A stretch of DNA of 64,000 nt from Legionella fallonii LLAP-10 (GTDB lineage Bacteria; Pseudomonadota; Gammaproteobacteria; Legionellales; Legionellaceae): positions 2,509,001-2,573,000 of the forward strand of contig NZ_LN614827.1 in the NCBI RefSeq assembly GCF_000953135.1. Reading direction: 5' to 3'. The translations under genes and the position numbers were made by a program. Shown one piece after another: positions 8,963-17,512 of the stretch (positions within the stretch are counted from its first letter, which is position 1; the number at the start of each line of letters is the position of its first letter). Below the pieces are notes generated by a model. The model saw nothing but the letters and a program-made list of their open reading frames with translations. It searched no databases and was not told the origin of the DNA.

Positions 8963-9232
8963 ATGGACCATTGTATTTCTAAACATAAGCCGACATATAA
9001 ACTAACAGCTGCTTTTTTTTTACTATTTTTAACATTATTCTTTGTGTCCCCTAGTCGTGCCGAATCAAGAGAAGTAAATACAACAAATTATACCCTCCCT
9101 AATATGCAACTTGCATATTATGGACACCATCACCGCCATTATTGGCGGCATCATCACTGGCGACGCCACCATTGGTGCCGTTACCATGCATGTTATCACA
9201 GACATTATAGACATTATTGGCGTTACTACTGA
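8963..9232 (+). CDS. Small secreted His/Tyr/Arg-rich protein
   Basis: 89 residues from the ATG at 8963, chosen because GAGGAG lies 6 bases upstream. A signal peptide ends around SPSRAES. Then comes TLPNMQLAYY, and the last 35 residues are almost only His, Tyr, Arg and Trp with two Cys. The motif MQLAYY is shared with the next gene (LQLAYY), so the two are paralogues or share a processing or assembly element. The tail could bind transition metals or nucleic acid or phosphate; this is inference from composition only. Confidence 0.65.
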   Translation: MDHCISKHKPTYKLTAAFFLLFLTLFFVSPSRAESREVNTTNYTLPNMQLAYYGHHHRHYWRHHHWRRHHWCRYHACYHRHYRHYWRYY

Positions 9233-9260
9233 TTCTTATCAGTATCCATGTTAGGAGAAC

Positions 9261-9293
9261 ATTCTTTAAATGCTTTATGAGCATTTAAAGAAT
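9261..9293 (+). terminator. Perfect 14-bp hairpin between the two His-rich genes
   Basis: ATTCTTTAAATGCT (9261-9274), loop TTATG, AGCATTTAAAGAAT (9280-9293). There is no T run after it, so it may be an mRNA processing or stabilising hairpin rather than a terminator. A related hairpin, GAGCATTTA/TAAATGCTC, lies after the second gene at 9661-9696. Confidence 0.5.
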
Positions 9294-9323
9294 TAATAGA
9301 GCAACACCACCAAGGAGCTAACG

Positions 9324-9584
9324 ATGAACGTAAATTCTAATCTTTATAAAATTAAGTCCGTAGTTAAATTAACAGCATTCGGTTCCTTATTTGCTTGGGC
9401 TTTTATGTTCGCAACTCCAGCAAATGCTTCTTCTAAAGAAATAACACCCTCCCTCACCCCGACTACATCACTGCAGTTAGCTTATTACCAACCTCGAGCT
9501 GCTGCTGCCGCCAAAGCTGCTGCTGTGAAAAGACACCACCATCCTGTCCATAGACATCCTGTTCAGAGAAGATTTCATCGCTGA
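9324..9584 (+). CDS. Small secreted Ala/His/Arg-rich protein
   Basis: 86 residues with a clear signal peptide (cleavage after TPANA). The mature part has LQLAYYQPRAAAAAKAAAVK and then a His/Arg/Pro tail (RHHHPVHRHPVQ). AAGGAG stands 7 bases before the ATG. It shares the LQLAYY junction with the gene at 8963-9232 and a His-rich tail, so both probably belong to one family of small exported proteins. Function unknown; metal binding is possible. Confidence 0.65.
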   Translation: MNVNSNLYKIKSVVKLTAFGSLFAWAFMFATPANASSKEITPSLTPTTSLQLAYYQPRAAAAAKAAAVKRHHHPVHRHPVQRRFHR

Positions 9585-9660
9585 TAATATGGGATCTACT
9601 TTATATTCACAGCGGTAGCAGTTTACAAAGATATTATTGAAGAATGTTATCACTGATATA

Positions 9661-9696
9661 GAGCATTTAAAGAACAGTAAAATTCGATAAATGCTC
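9661..9696 (+). terminator. Hairpin after the second His-rich gene
   Basis: GAGCATTTA (9661-9669) pairs with TAAATGCTC (9688-9696) around an 18-base loop, without a clear T run. The GAGCATTTAAAGAA core repeats the hairpin at 9261-9293. Confidence 0.4.
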
Positions 9697-9871
9697 TAGT
9701 TTGAATCATGGTGCCCTTATTTAATAACAAATCGACAGACAAACAGATATATTCTGCCGAACACAAAAAAACTATCGGATTAATGGTTCTCTATACAATC
9801 ACTTTCATATAGTTTGCCATGATAGTTTATGATAAAATGAGCTCTATTTTTCCCAAATCTAAAATTCAGCT

Positions 9872-10900
9872 ATGGAAAACGACTACAGTCAATTTGAGCA
9901 ACGAAAACGAGATCATATTGAACTCGCTTTAATGCCGGCCAATCAAAGCAGTGAACTAAACCCTTTTGATCAGTTTTCTTTGCTTCATGAAGCATTACCC
10001 GATGTTAATTTTAGTGAGATATCGATTCAAAGCCAACGCTTTAATAAAACGGTAGAAACACCATTTATTGTCAGCTCTATGACTGCCGGACATTCCAACT
10101 CAGTTAATATCAATAGTCGTTTGATAGAGGCCTGCGCTCAATCCGGTTGGGCTATGGGTGTTGGCTCACAACGACGAGAACTAACCGATAAGCAAGCTGC
10201 TTTTGAATGGGAGCCTTTGCGCCATCAATTTCCTAATGTGAGCCTATTCAGCAACCTTGGAATAGCACAGATAATTGATACTCCTATTTCAGCAATTCAA
10301 CGTTTGGTTGACGCATTACAAGCTGAAGCATTAATTATTCACTGTAATCCTCTACAAGAATGTATTCAACCCGAAGGAACAACCGATTTTAAAGGGTGTT
10401 GGACGGCCTTAGACCTATTAGTTAAAACCATCCCTACCCCGGTTATTGTTAAAGAAACAGGTTGTGGCTTTTCAAAAAATACGTTGATTCGTTTAAATGA
10501 TTTGGGAGTTGCTGCTGTCGATGTTAGTGGCGTGGGAGGAACTCACTGGGGACGAATAGAGGGCCATAGAGCAATTAATGATTCATTAAGACATAATGCG
10601 GCCAATACTTTTCGTAATTGGGGAATTGATACCTTACGAAGCGTACAAAATGCAGCATCAATCAATCCTAACTTTGAAATTTGGGGCTCAGGAGGAGTAA
10701 GACATGGCTTGGATGCAGCAAAACTATTTGCTTTAGGCGCTTCAACAGTAGGGTTTGCTAAACCCATGCTTGAAGCTGCTTTAGAATCATCCCTGCATGT
10801 TCTTAATAAAATGCAGGTAATAGAATATGAATTAAAAACCGCCATGTTCTGTACAGGCAGTCGTGTACTTAGCGATTTAAAGGAGAAGGCATGTCCATAG
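9872..10900 (+). CDS. fni: Type 2 isopentenyl-diphosphate delta-isomerase
   Basis: 342 residues. FMN- and NADPH-dependent isomerase converting isopentenyl and dimethylallyl diphosphate. Diagnostic stretches: RKRDHIELA near the start, SSMTAGHSNSVNIN, VIVKETGCGFS, DVSGVGGTHWGRIEGHR and the FMN phosphate loop GSGGVRHGLDAAK with LGA. First gene of a mevalonate-pathway operon; its end overlaps the start of the HMG-CoA reductase gene by 10 bases. Confidence 0.93.
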   Translation: MENDYSQFEQRKRDHIELALMPANQSSELNPFDQFSLLHEALPDVNFSEISIQSQRFNKTVETPFIVSSMTAGHSNSVNINSRLIEACAQSGWAMGVGSQRRELTDKQAAFEWEPLRHQFPNVSLFSNLGIAQIIDTPISAIQRLVDALQAEALIIHCNPLQECIQPEGTTDFKGCWTALDLLVKTIPTPVIVKETGCGFSKNTLIRLNDLGVAAVDVSGVGGTHWGRIEGHRAINDSLRHNAANTFRNWGIDTLRSVQNAASINPNFEIWGSGGVRHGLDAAKLFALGASTVGFAKPMLEAALESSLHVLNKMQVIEYELKTAMFCTGSRVLSDLKEKACP

Positions 10901-12189
10901 CTTCTAATGCGGAACAGTTATTTAGTGGCTTTTCAAAGCTTTCACGCGAAGAGCGATTCCAAAGATTATTAGCTTTAGGCGCTATCACGCCCGAGGATAT
11001 TAATTTTCTCAAGCAAGGTGGTATCAAAAACTCAAATCTGGCTGAAAAGTTAATAGAAAATGTTATAGGCTATTTTCAACTTCCTTTAGGAGTAGCCACC
11101 AACTTTAATATCGATGGTCATGACTACGTTGTTCCCTTAGCCGTTGAAGAAACATCGATTATTGCTGCTTTATCCAAATCAGCAAAGTGGATAAGACAAC
11201 ACGGCGAAATAAAAACTTGGGTTGAAGGCGATTGTATTCTTGGGCAAATTCAATTGGCCAAAATCAATGATTTTGAACAATTTTCCCGTATTTTCAATGA
11301 AAATCGCTTATATCTTATAGAAAAAGCCAATGAAGATGTAGCCGCTACTATGGTCAAACGTGGCGGTGGCGTTAAAGATTTGCAACTACGCCATATAAAA
11401 AGAGAAGATGGCCATGATATGGCAGTGATTCATCTGACTATGGATAGTTGTGATGCCATGGGTGCCAATATTATTAATCAAGTTCTTGAATATTTGAAGA
11501 CCCCCATTGAGCAAATAGCCGGTGAAGAAGTCACCATGTGCATTTTATCTAATTTAAATGATCAGAAACTGACAACAGCACAAGTGACTATCCGTAATAT
11601 TGCTCCAGAATTAGGCCATAAATTACAGGAAGCCTCATTATTCGCGGAAATGGATCCTTACAGAGCTGCTACTCACAATAAAGGAGTAATGAATGGCATT
11701 GATCCAGTACTCATTGCCACGGGTAATGACTGGCGTGCTGTAGAAGCGGGAATACATGCATACGCCGCACGTAGCGGCCAATATAGAGCCATTACGCGTT
11801 GGCGTTATCAAAATGAGACGCTCACAGGGGAGTTAACTGCGCCAATTATTGTAGGCACCGTAGGTGGTGTTACTTCCCTACACCCTACCGCGAAAATGTG
11901 TTTACGTATGATGAACATTAGCTCAGCAAACCAACTATCTCGAATCATTGCCGCGGTCGGACTGGTTCAGAATTTAGGTGCAATTAGAGCCTTATGCACT
12001 GATGGTATTATTCAAGGACACATGAAATTACACATTGATAATCTTCTTTTAGTTACTGGAGCAGATGAAAATGAGATCCCTGTGCTAAAAGAACGTCTAC
12101 AAAAATGGCTTGATTTAAATAAAAGAGTCAGTGTAAATAATGCTCATGATTTATTAGCTGAAATCAGACAAACATCGATTGCGATATGA
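10891..12189 (+). CDS. mvaA: Hydroxymethylglutaryl-CoA reductase, class II (degradative type)
   Basis: 432 residues, the usual length of bacterial class II enzymes. Reduces HMG-CoA to mevalonate (or the reverse). Visible signatures: ENVIGYFQLPLGVATNF with the catalytic Glu, VEETSIIAALSKSAKW, DAMGANIINQVLE, GNDWRAVEAGIHAYAARSG, and GTVGGVTSLHP. AAGGAGAAGGC precedes the ATG inside the end of fni. Its stop overlaps the next ATG as ATGA. Confidence 0.94.
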   Translation: MSIASNAEQLFSGFSKLSREERFQRLLALGAITPEDINFLKQGGIKNSNLAEKLIENVIGYFQLPLGVATNFNIDGHDYVVPLAVEETSIIAALSKSAKWIRQHGEIKTWVEGDCILGQIQLAKINDFEQFSRIFNENRLYLIEKANEDVAATMVKRGGGVKDLQLRHIKREDGHDMAVIHLTMDSCDAMGANIINQVLEYLKTPIEQIAGEEVTMCILSNLNDQKLTTAQVTIRNIAPELGHKLQEASLFAEMDPYRAATHNKGVMNGIDPVLIATGNDWRAVEAGIHAYAARSGQYRAITRWRYQNETLTGELTAPIIVGTVGGVTSLHPTAKMCLRMMNISSANQLSRIIAAVGLVQNLGAIRALCTDGIIQGHMKLHIDNLLLVTGADENEIPVLKERLQKWLDLNKRVSVNNAHDLLAEIRQTSIAI

Positions 12190-13064
12190 AGTGGGAAATA
12201 CCAGCAAAGACTTTTTTATTAGGTGAATATGCTGCTGTTGCTGAATCCTCGGCTATTATTTTAACGACAGCCCCTTGTTTCGAATTAACACTAATAGATT
12301 CTGATCAATTAATTGATATTCATCCCGAATCGCCAGCCGGTCTTTGGTGGCGACAAAAAAAACATTCGGACAAAGGCTTATCTTGGCATGATCCCTATAA
12401 AGGACAAGGCGGTTTAGGTGCCTCTAGTGCTCAATTTCTGGGAAGCTATTTAGCTAGCTGCATGCTGCAAAGGCAAACGCCTGATCTTAACTCTATGCTT
12501 AAGGCTTATTATCAATCGTCATGGTCTGGTACAGGATTAAGGCCAAGTGGCTATGACGTCATTGCCCAGTCGCAAGCTGGCTGTGTTTATATAAATAAGC
12601 AGAAAAAAATAGTACAGTCTTATAATTGGCCATTTGCAGATCTTTCTTTTCTACTGCTCCATACGCAAATGAAACTTGCAACCCACCATCACCTTCAAGC
12701 CGCAACACTTCCAAGCCAGATAGAGCAACTATCTGCTATCGCCGATGAAGCCCAACAAGCATTTGACCGAATAGATGGCCAACAACTCATCAATGCCGTT
12801 AATAATTATCATCAACAACTCAATGACCTAAATCTAGTTGCTCAGCACAGTCTTGAATTCATTAATCAATTAAAAGCTTATCCTGAAGTGTTAGCCGTCA
12901 AAGGCTGCGGCGCCATGGGGGCTGATGTGCTTCTGGTAATCACTGCGCGTAATGATATTTTTGCTCTACAAGAGAAATTGCATGCACAAAAATGGACTTT
13001 ACTAGCTACAGAAAAAAATATTTTTGACTACAATAAAAAAGCGCTCATTGCTAATAATTTATAA
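12186..13064 (+). CDS. GHMP-family kinase of the mevalonate pathway
   Basis: 292 residues. GHMP motifs are in order: KTFLLGEYAAV near the N-terminus, the ATP loop GGLGASSAQF (about 78-87), GLRPSGYDVIAQ, and a C-terminal KGCGAMGADVLLV. Gene order (fni-mvaA-kinase, translationally coupled by ATGA) ties it to mevalonate use. It is either mevalonate kinase or phosphomevalonate kinase; the sequence alone does not let me choose. The remaining pathway genes are not in this window. Confidence 0.8.
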   Translation: MKWEIPAKTFLLGEYAAVAESSAIILTTAPCFELTLIDSDQLIDIHPESPAGLWWRQKKHSDKGLSWHDPYKGQGGLGASSAQFLGSYLASCMLQRQTPDLNSMLKAYYQSSWSGTGLRPSGYDVIAQSQAGCVYINKQKKIVQSYNWPFADLSFLLLHTQMKLATHHHLQAATLPSQIEQLSAIADEAQQAFDRIDGQQLINAVNNYHQQLNDLNLVAQHSLEFINQLKAYPEVLAVKGCGAMGADVLLVITARNDIFALQEKLHAQKWTLLATEKNIFDYNKKALIANNL

Positions 13065-13164
13065 TTGAGAATAGCTTATAATTGATTCAGTCTGATTATT
13101 TAAAAAATAATCGATAAAAACACTTGAATTTTTGTGCTAATCCGGTATCATTTCAACCTCTTTA

Positions 13165-13240
13165 GGGCCGTTAGCTCAGGTGGTAGAGCAGGAGGCTTTT
13201 AACCTCTGTGTCATAAGTTCGAATCTTATACGGCCCACCA
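13165..13240 (+). tRNA. tRNA-Lys (anticodon TTT), copy 1
   Basis: A full cloverleaf can be drawn: acceptor GGGCCGT/ACGGCCC, anticodon loop CTTTTAA with anticodon TTT, T-arm TTCGAAT, encoded CCA. 76 bases. Confidence 0.96.
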
Positions 13241-13304
13241 GAATTTTAAAGTCTGGATACCACATAGTCTGTATGATGTAGTTTTAAAAAAATTACCCTT
13301 TAAG

Positions 13305-13380
13305 GGGCCGTTAGCTCAGGTGGTAGAGCAGGAGGCTTTTAACCTCTGTGTCATAAGTTCGAATCTTATACGGCCCACCA
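13305..13380 (+). tRNA. tRNA-Lys (anticodon TTT), copy 2
   Basis: Identical over all 76 bases to the copy at 13165-13240, 64 bases downstream, including the CCA end. A recent tandem duplication or gene conversion. Confidence 0.96.
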
Positions 13381-13445
13381 TTTTGGTCTTTCTTCTGTAA
13401 GGCCAAAAATTGAAGCAAAAAAATTTACCAAATCCACACCCCATT

Positions 13446-13522
13446 GCGCTCGTAGCTCAGCTGGATAGAGTACTTGGCTTCGAACCAAGGTGTCGGGGGT
13501 TCGAGTCCCTCCGAGCGCACCA
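13446..13522 (+). tRNA. tRNA-Arg (anticodon TCG)
   Basis: 77 bases. Acceptor GCGCTCG/CGAGCGC, anticodon stem ACTTGG/CCAAGG-type, loop CTTCGAA with anticodon TCG, T-loop TTCGAGT, encoded CCA. It is the last gene before the integrase at 13587 and is the likely attachment site of the island. Confidence 0.95.
13500..13522 (+). other. Probable attB/attL: 3' end of tRNA-Arg
   Basis: Tyrosine integrases commonly recombine in the T-arm/acceptor end of a tRNA gene. The integrase stop is only 64 bases away and it reads toward the tRNA, the usual arrangement. I did not see a second copy of the 3' end (TCCCTCCGAGCGCACCA) elsewhere in the window, so the other att site is outside, decayed, or missed. Confidence 0.4.
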
Positions 13523-13586
13523 TTTAAACCCTTTAAAATCAGGTAGTTAACGGTTACCTGGATCGAAACGTGCCGTAAAAACCAAG

Positions 13587-14591
13587 TTACAGTGACGAAA
13601 ACGTGCCAGAATTTTTTGTAATTCTTTCCGCTGCCACCTTTAAATGGTCACTTGAAAGATGCGCGTAACGTAACACCATTTCATATTCTGACCATCCACC
13701 TAATTGCTGTAATTCTTGCAATGAGGTACCATTTTGCACATGCCAACTTGCCCAAGTGTGACGCAAGTCATGCCAACGAAAATCTTTGATTCCTGCCCGA
13801 ACCAACGCTTTTTGCCAAGCATGATTATTACATCGCGTAACAGGCTTACCAAAATAGGTAAATACAAATGAGGGGTGTAGGCCCTTTTGTTTTTCTATAA
13901 TTGCAATTGCCTGAGAGTTTAAAGGAACAGGGATCGCCTTCTTTGTTTTAGATTGATCAGGGTGAATGAGTGCATGTTTTCTAATTAAATCGACTTCACT
14001 CCACTGCAACTTAGTAACATTAGATTGGCGTAAACCAGTTGCTAAAGTAAAAGCGGCCATATCTTTCAAATGATTTGGTAGCTCCTGAAGCAATTTACCA
14101 GCCTGTCCGCTGCTCAACCAACGTATACGCTTATTTTCAACTTTTCTCATTCTGAATAATGGCATGGTGTTTATCCACTGCCATTCCTTATGAGCTTTGT
14201 TTAAAATAGCACGTATAATTTCCAACATTCGGTTGACCGTCGTTGGAGTAACATTAGTCCGCTCTTTTTCTTGCGCAATAAATTCAATTAATTCGGCGTT
14301 AATTTCATCTAACGTTTTCTGGCCAAGATAAGGGTCCAGAAAGGCCAAATGAAATTTATCCGTAACTAAACTTCGTTTATGCGCTGATTCCTCTAACCAT
14401 CGCACAACAGCATCTACCCACGATTTCTGTTGGGGTAATTTGGTATGCTTGTTACTCCATAGATCTTGTAGAAAATTATCATGGAATTGTTGCGCTTGTT
14501 GTTTTACTTTAGTCCTAGTGCTTCTGCGTATACGCTTGTCACCGAAGGTGACGTCGATCCACCAGAACCCATTTTTTTTCGTGAGTGCCAT
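13587..14591 (-). CDS. Tyrosine-type site-specific integrase
   Basis: 334 residues, phage/island integrase. Catalytic set visible: Arg188 (TGLRQSN), His274-x-x-Arg277 (WHDLRHTW), Trp300 in GGWS, and the nucleophile Tyr309 (RYAHLS). The N-terminal part has an AP2-like/SAM-like core-binding region. Next to tRNA-Arg and downstream of an excisionase-like gene, with which it overlaps by 88 bases. Appears intact. Confidence 0.93.
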   Translation of the reverse strand: MALTKKNGFWWIDVTFGDKRIRRSTRTKVKQQAQQFHDNFLQDLWSNKHTKLPQQKSWVDAVVRWLEESAHKRSLVTDKFHLAFLDPYLGQKTLDEINAELIEFIAQEKERTNVTPTTVNRMLEIIRAILNKAHKEWQWINTMPLFRMRKVENKRIRWLSSGQAGKLLQELPNHLKDMAAFTLATGLRQSNVTKLQWSEVDLIRKHALIHPDQSKTKKAIPVPLNSQAIAIIEKQKGLHPSFVFTYFGKPVTRCNNHAWQKALVRAGIKDFRWHDLRHTWASWHVQNGTSLQELQQLGGWSEYEMVLRYAHLSSDHLKVAAERITKNSGTFSSL

Positions 14592-14794
14592 TTATTATCT
14601 CCTATATCGACACCCCACGATGCATCGCAAGTAGAGTACTTGTTTCGCATATACATCGCAAGATCTTGTTCTATAAAACGCCAACCTCGCCCTATCTTTA
14701 CTCCAGGTAGTTCACCTGATGCAGCCATTCGTCGGATAGTTTCCCTGTGGGCGCCTAGAAACTTTGAAGCCTCTTCAATATTAAAAGTATTCAT
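14504..14794 (-). CDS. Excisionase-like helix-turn-helix protein
   Basis: 96 residues from the ATG at 14794, chosen because it overlaps the upstream stop as ATGA. Residues 1-50 are a MerR/excisionase-type winged helix: IEEASKFLGAHRETIRRMAA, then SGELPGVKIGRGWRFIEQDL. Such proteins bind att-site DNA and favour excision. The C-terminal 45 residues lie over the integrase 5' end in another frame and may be unconstrained. Third gene in a small minus-strand operon. Confidence 0.75.
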   Translation of the reverse strand: MNTFNIEEASKFLGAHRETIRRMAASGELPGVKIGRGWRFIEQDLAMYMRNKYSTCDASWGVDIGDNKWHSRKKMGSGGSTSPSVTSVYAEALGLK

Positions 14795-15045
14795 AAGCAA
14801 CCCCATTTATAACCCTGGTGCACATATTGTTTATTAGTATTGAGTTCAAGAATTAAATGATAAAGCCTCACAAGATCCCGTTCGCAATATAGATTAGTTG
14901 GCATTAACTCATCGAAATAAATAGAACGTAATTGTCTTATTGAGCAATTTAGTAAAGCAGCAATGTCTTTTAGAGTATAGTTAGTTGACTCTAATAGATA
15001 ATTAATGATGTTCTTACAGATTTGTAGCCTAAAGTTATTTTCCAC
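14791..15045 (-). CDS. Small helix-turn-helix-like phage/island protein
   Basis: 84 residues. The middle part (YTLKDIAALLNCSIRQLRSI) has the form of a helix-turn-helix. GTG start with AAGGAG 8 bases upstream. Stop overlaps the excisionase ATG. Probably a regulator of the integration module; family not recognised. Confidence 0.55.
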   Translation of the reverse strand: MENNFRLQICKNIINYLLESTNYTLKDIAALLNCSIRQLRSIYFDELMPTNLYCERDLVRLYHLILELNTNKQYVHQGYKWGCL

Positions 15046-15241
15046 AACGAATACTCCTTTTCAACTTATTCTGTAAATAGCTACAGAAAACGCCTAAGCA
15101 TATTTTTTATCTAAATCGGTTTGTTTATTTGTTACTGTTCATTCAACTTATGTGTATAATAAACGCTAGGTAAACAATACACACAAATATAAACGATAAC
15201 GTTTATAATAAACAATTATGTTTATTTTGCAAGGTTTTTAT
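15046..15241. promoter_or_regulatory. Divergent control region of the integration module
   Basis: About 196 bases between two divergent genes. It holds TATAAT at 15154-15159 and 15204-15209 and several TTTAT/ATAAAC half-sites, including the near-palindrome ATAAACGATAACGTTTAT (about 15189-15206) and GTTTATAATAAAC (15201-15213). These look like operators for the repressor at 15242. Confidence 0.45.
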
Positions 15242-15841
15242 ATGGATATAAAATTAAAAATAGGGTTAAGAATTAAAGAGTCGCGAAAAAACAAAAAATT
15301 CACTGCAGTGCAGTTGGCTGAAGTCACTGGTTTTTCAGCGCAACGAATTAGTAATTGGGAACGAGGAACAAGAACGCCCAGGTTTAAAGATGCAGAAATA
15401 CTCGGTAGTGCATTGGGTGTTTCTCCAACATGGTTATTATTTTTAGATATTGACCACAAACCTATGAAGGATCATCCCTTCCAAACGATCCCTATAATCA
15501 ATGCCTCATCTAAAATTGAAGGTTATCTCCCAATACCTTCATCAATTCAAGACAACATAACGCATGATGATTTTGCTTTTATTGTGCACGATAAAAGTAT
15601 GTCTCCTATTTATAATGCAGGTGACCTAGTTACTTTCTGTAAAGAAAAACAGAACCACTGCGATTTAGTACTGATTCATATTAACGCTACAGAAGAGAAC
15701 TTATTTAGAAAAATAAGCTCAGAAGACAATACGTTTATATGCTCACCTATCAATCCGGACTGGCCACAAATTCGATTTGAATCAGCATCAATGTTTCAAA
15801 TAATAGGTTGGGTAAAGAATGGGGCTAAAGTATTTTATTAA
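15242..15841 (+). CDS. CI/LexA-like repressor (XRE helix-turn-helix plus S24 domain)
   Basis: 199 residues from the ATG at 15242, which has AAGG upstream. Residues about 5-60 are an XRE helix-turn-helix (TAVQLAEVTGFSAQRISNWE). Residues about 110-195 form an S24/LexA peptidase-like fold with DKSMSP (Ser119). The usual catalytic Lys (in an A-x-V-K-R-L context) aligns with NLFRKI, so self-cleavage is uncertain, and no clear Ala-Gly cleavage site is visible. Faces the integration genes across a region rich in operator-like repeats. Confidence 0.8.
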   Translation: MDIKLKIGLRIKESRKNKKFTAVQLAEVTGFSAQRISNWERGTRTPRFKDAEILGSALGVSPTWLLFLDIDHKPMKDHPFQTIPIINASSKIEGYLPIPSSIQDNITHDDFAFIVHDKSMSPIYNAGDLVTFCKEKQNHCDLVLIHINATEENLFRKISSEDNTFICSPINPDWPQIRFESASMFQIIGWVKNGAKVFY

Positions 15842-16044
15842 TTAATGAATAAAGAATTTCCTATCTTTACAATCATTAAGATCTCATCATTTGAAAACCC
15901 CTTTTTCAGAACAAGCTTATTTAAAGATATCCCAAATATATCGGATAATGTAACAAGATTGTGTTCTGTACTGCTTAAGATTGTATCAATAACCTGAGTC
16001 GCAATACGCTCTCCATTAATAACCTGTTCACTTACAATCTTCAT
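15838..16044 (-). CDS. Small hypothetical protein, tail to tail with the repressor
   Basis: 68 residues, overlapping the repressor gene end by 4 bases in convergent orientation. AAGGA 8 bases before the ATG supports translation. Helical, with TLSDIFGISLNKLVLKKG that could be a helix-turn-helix. Function unknown. Confidence 0.45.
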   Translation of the reverse strand: MKIVSEQVINGERIATQVIDTILSSTEHNLVTLSDIFGISLNKLVLKKGFSNDEILMIVKIGNSLFIN

Positions 16045-16204
16045 GATTAAAATCCTTATTACGACAACAACAACGTACTTTACTTATTTGACAAGCTTGA
16101 TTTGATTAGAGCATAATATGTTTGTCATTTATATCACTAAAATCTTTGGCAAATACGCATTTTAATTCAAAATAAAAAGCAACTTAATTAACAAAAAGAC
16201 TAAT

Positions 16205-17512
16205 ATGGAATTTTGTAGGAATTTTACTAGAGTTTGTTGGGATGAAATTAGAGAGGAAGTAAAACGCTCTAATCCTGAGTTTTTTTTCTTAGTTGATGAA
16301 ATTGCGCCAGGAAAAGATTTCCCACTATATGTTTTTAACTTTGGATATGGTGATTTAATTGGTGATTCTGAAACCTTTTATATTCCGCACCAAGGAAAGC
16401 TTCAAACTCTTAATAATTTTTCATCTCAAGAACCAATTACTAAAGACCTCTTTTATGGATTTCACAGTTGTCCATTAGGTCTTGTATTAGATAAGTGCTT
16501 TGAATGGTACTTAAGAGGTGATTCAGAAAATGAAACGCATCCTGTTTACATAGATAAGAAAGGGGATTTTTTTAACATTGGACATGTAACCCAGATAAAA
16601 CCACTTAAACGATACTTGCCTAATGGCATACTGTCTGTAAAAGCTGGGGCACAAACCACTCTTGTAACACAAAACATTGGATGCAAAAGAAGCCATAATC
16701 GTCTTATTCGATCTGGAATTGATTGCACCATCCCCAATTCATACCATGATCACAGTGAATTCTTTAAACGAATTTACCAATCTTGCCCTTCTGAAAGTAA
16801 GTGGCGGGCCTCCATCGTTTACTTTTCTGAAAAATGGATAGAAAACATTGTTAATAATCCTGAGTGGATCAATATTAATAAATATTTCTTTAAATATTAT
16901 CTACATTATTATGCTTACACCTACTATGGAGACTATTATCAACATATTTTTAGGGTTGTTTTTGATAAATCAAATTTAGAACGAGATTTTTTTATTCAAG
17001 ATACCGCTAAATATATCTTTGAAATTCTCATAGGTGAAAAATATGGATTTTCGTTTACCAATACCGATGAGTTCTTGCCTGCATCATGGATAGCCTACGT
17101 TTTAAAAGACATTTATAAGCTAAAAACAGACCCCTCTATATTAATACCTAAAAAACATGTTGAAAAAAATCCGGTATATTTTTCCCTTCAACATCCTATT
17201 TTTAGACCATACCAAGGGTTGTCTAGAAAAAGAGCAACTCTAATTTCTGAGCTTGAAAATATAAAAATCGTTACAAATAAATATAAAGAATTATTTTCTT
17301 CTAGTCATGAAGAATGGGCTGATACAATTCTTGAAGAAAAGGCCAAAAAAGCTCAATTTCTTTATTACCATGGATTTGAGAATAAAAAAAATTGGCTTTC
17401 GGACATTGATAATTTATTCCAAAATGACTCTGGAGTGCATCATTTAAGTAATGACACTTTTTGTCAAGATGCGCCTTTTTTTAAAGGATGCATCTCAATA
17501 AACAGCTTCTAA
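16205..17512 (+). CDS. Unknown 435-residue protein beside the RiPP locus
   Basis: No family recognised. No signal peptide and no membrane segments. Rich in aromatic residues (YYLHYYAYTYYGDYYQH around 230-245) and with a Cys-containing region. Very AT-rich codon use, fitting acquired DNA. Its end overlaps the end of the MFS gene by 18 bases in convergent orientation. Shine-Dalgarno weak. It may belong to the integrated element or to the neighbouring RiPP locus; I cannot decide from sequence. Confidence 0.65.
   Translation: MEFCRNFTRVCWDEIREEVKRSNPEFFFLVDEIAPGKDFPLYVFNFGYGDLIGDSETFYIPHQGKLQTLNNFSSQEPITKDLFYGFHSCPLGLVLDKCFEWYLRGDSENETHPVYIDKKGDFFNIGHVTQIKPLKRYLPNGILSVKAGAQTTLVTQNIGCKRSHNRLIRSGIDCTIPNSYHDHSEFFKRIYQSCPSESKWRASIVYFSEKWIENIVNNPEWININKYFFKYYLHYYAYTYYGDYYQHIFRVVFDKSNLERDFFIQDTAKYIFEILIGEKYGFSFTNTDEFLPASWIAYVLKDIYKLKTDPSILIPKKHVEKNPVYFSLQHPIFRPYQGLSRKRATLISELENIKIVTNKYKELFSSSHEEWADTILEEKAKKAQFLYYHGFENKKNWLSDIDNLFQNDSGVHHLSNDTFCQDAPFFKGCISINSF

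Noticed and set aside
9099-9284. Minus-strand ORF of 61 codons over the His-rich gene
   Set aside because: It is the complement of a low-complexity His/Tyr/Arg tail and has no start signals; its composition is an artefact of the sense gene.
14440-14837. Plus-strand ORFs of 64 and 118 codons over the integrase/excisionase genes
   Set aside because: They lie antisense to two coupled genes with recognisable domains and have no convincing ribosome-binding sites.
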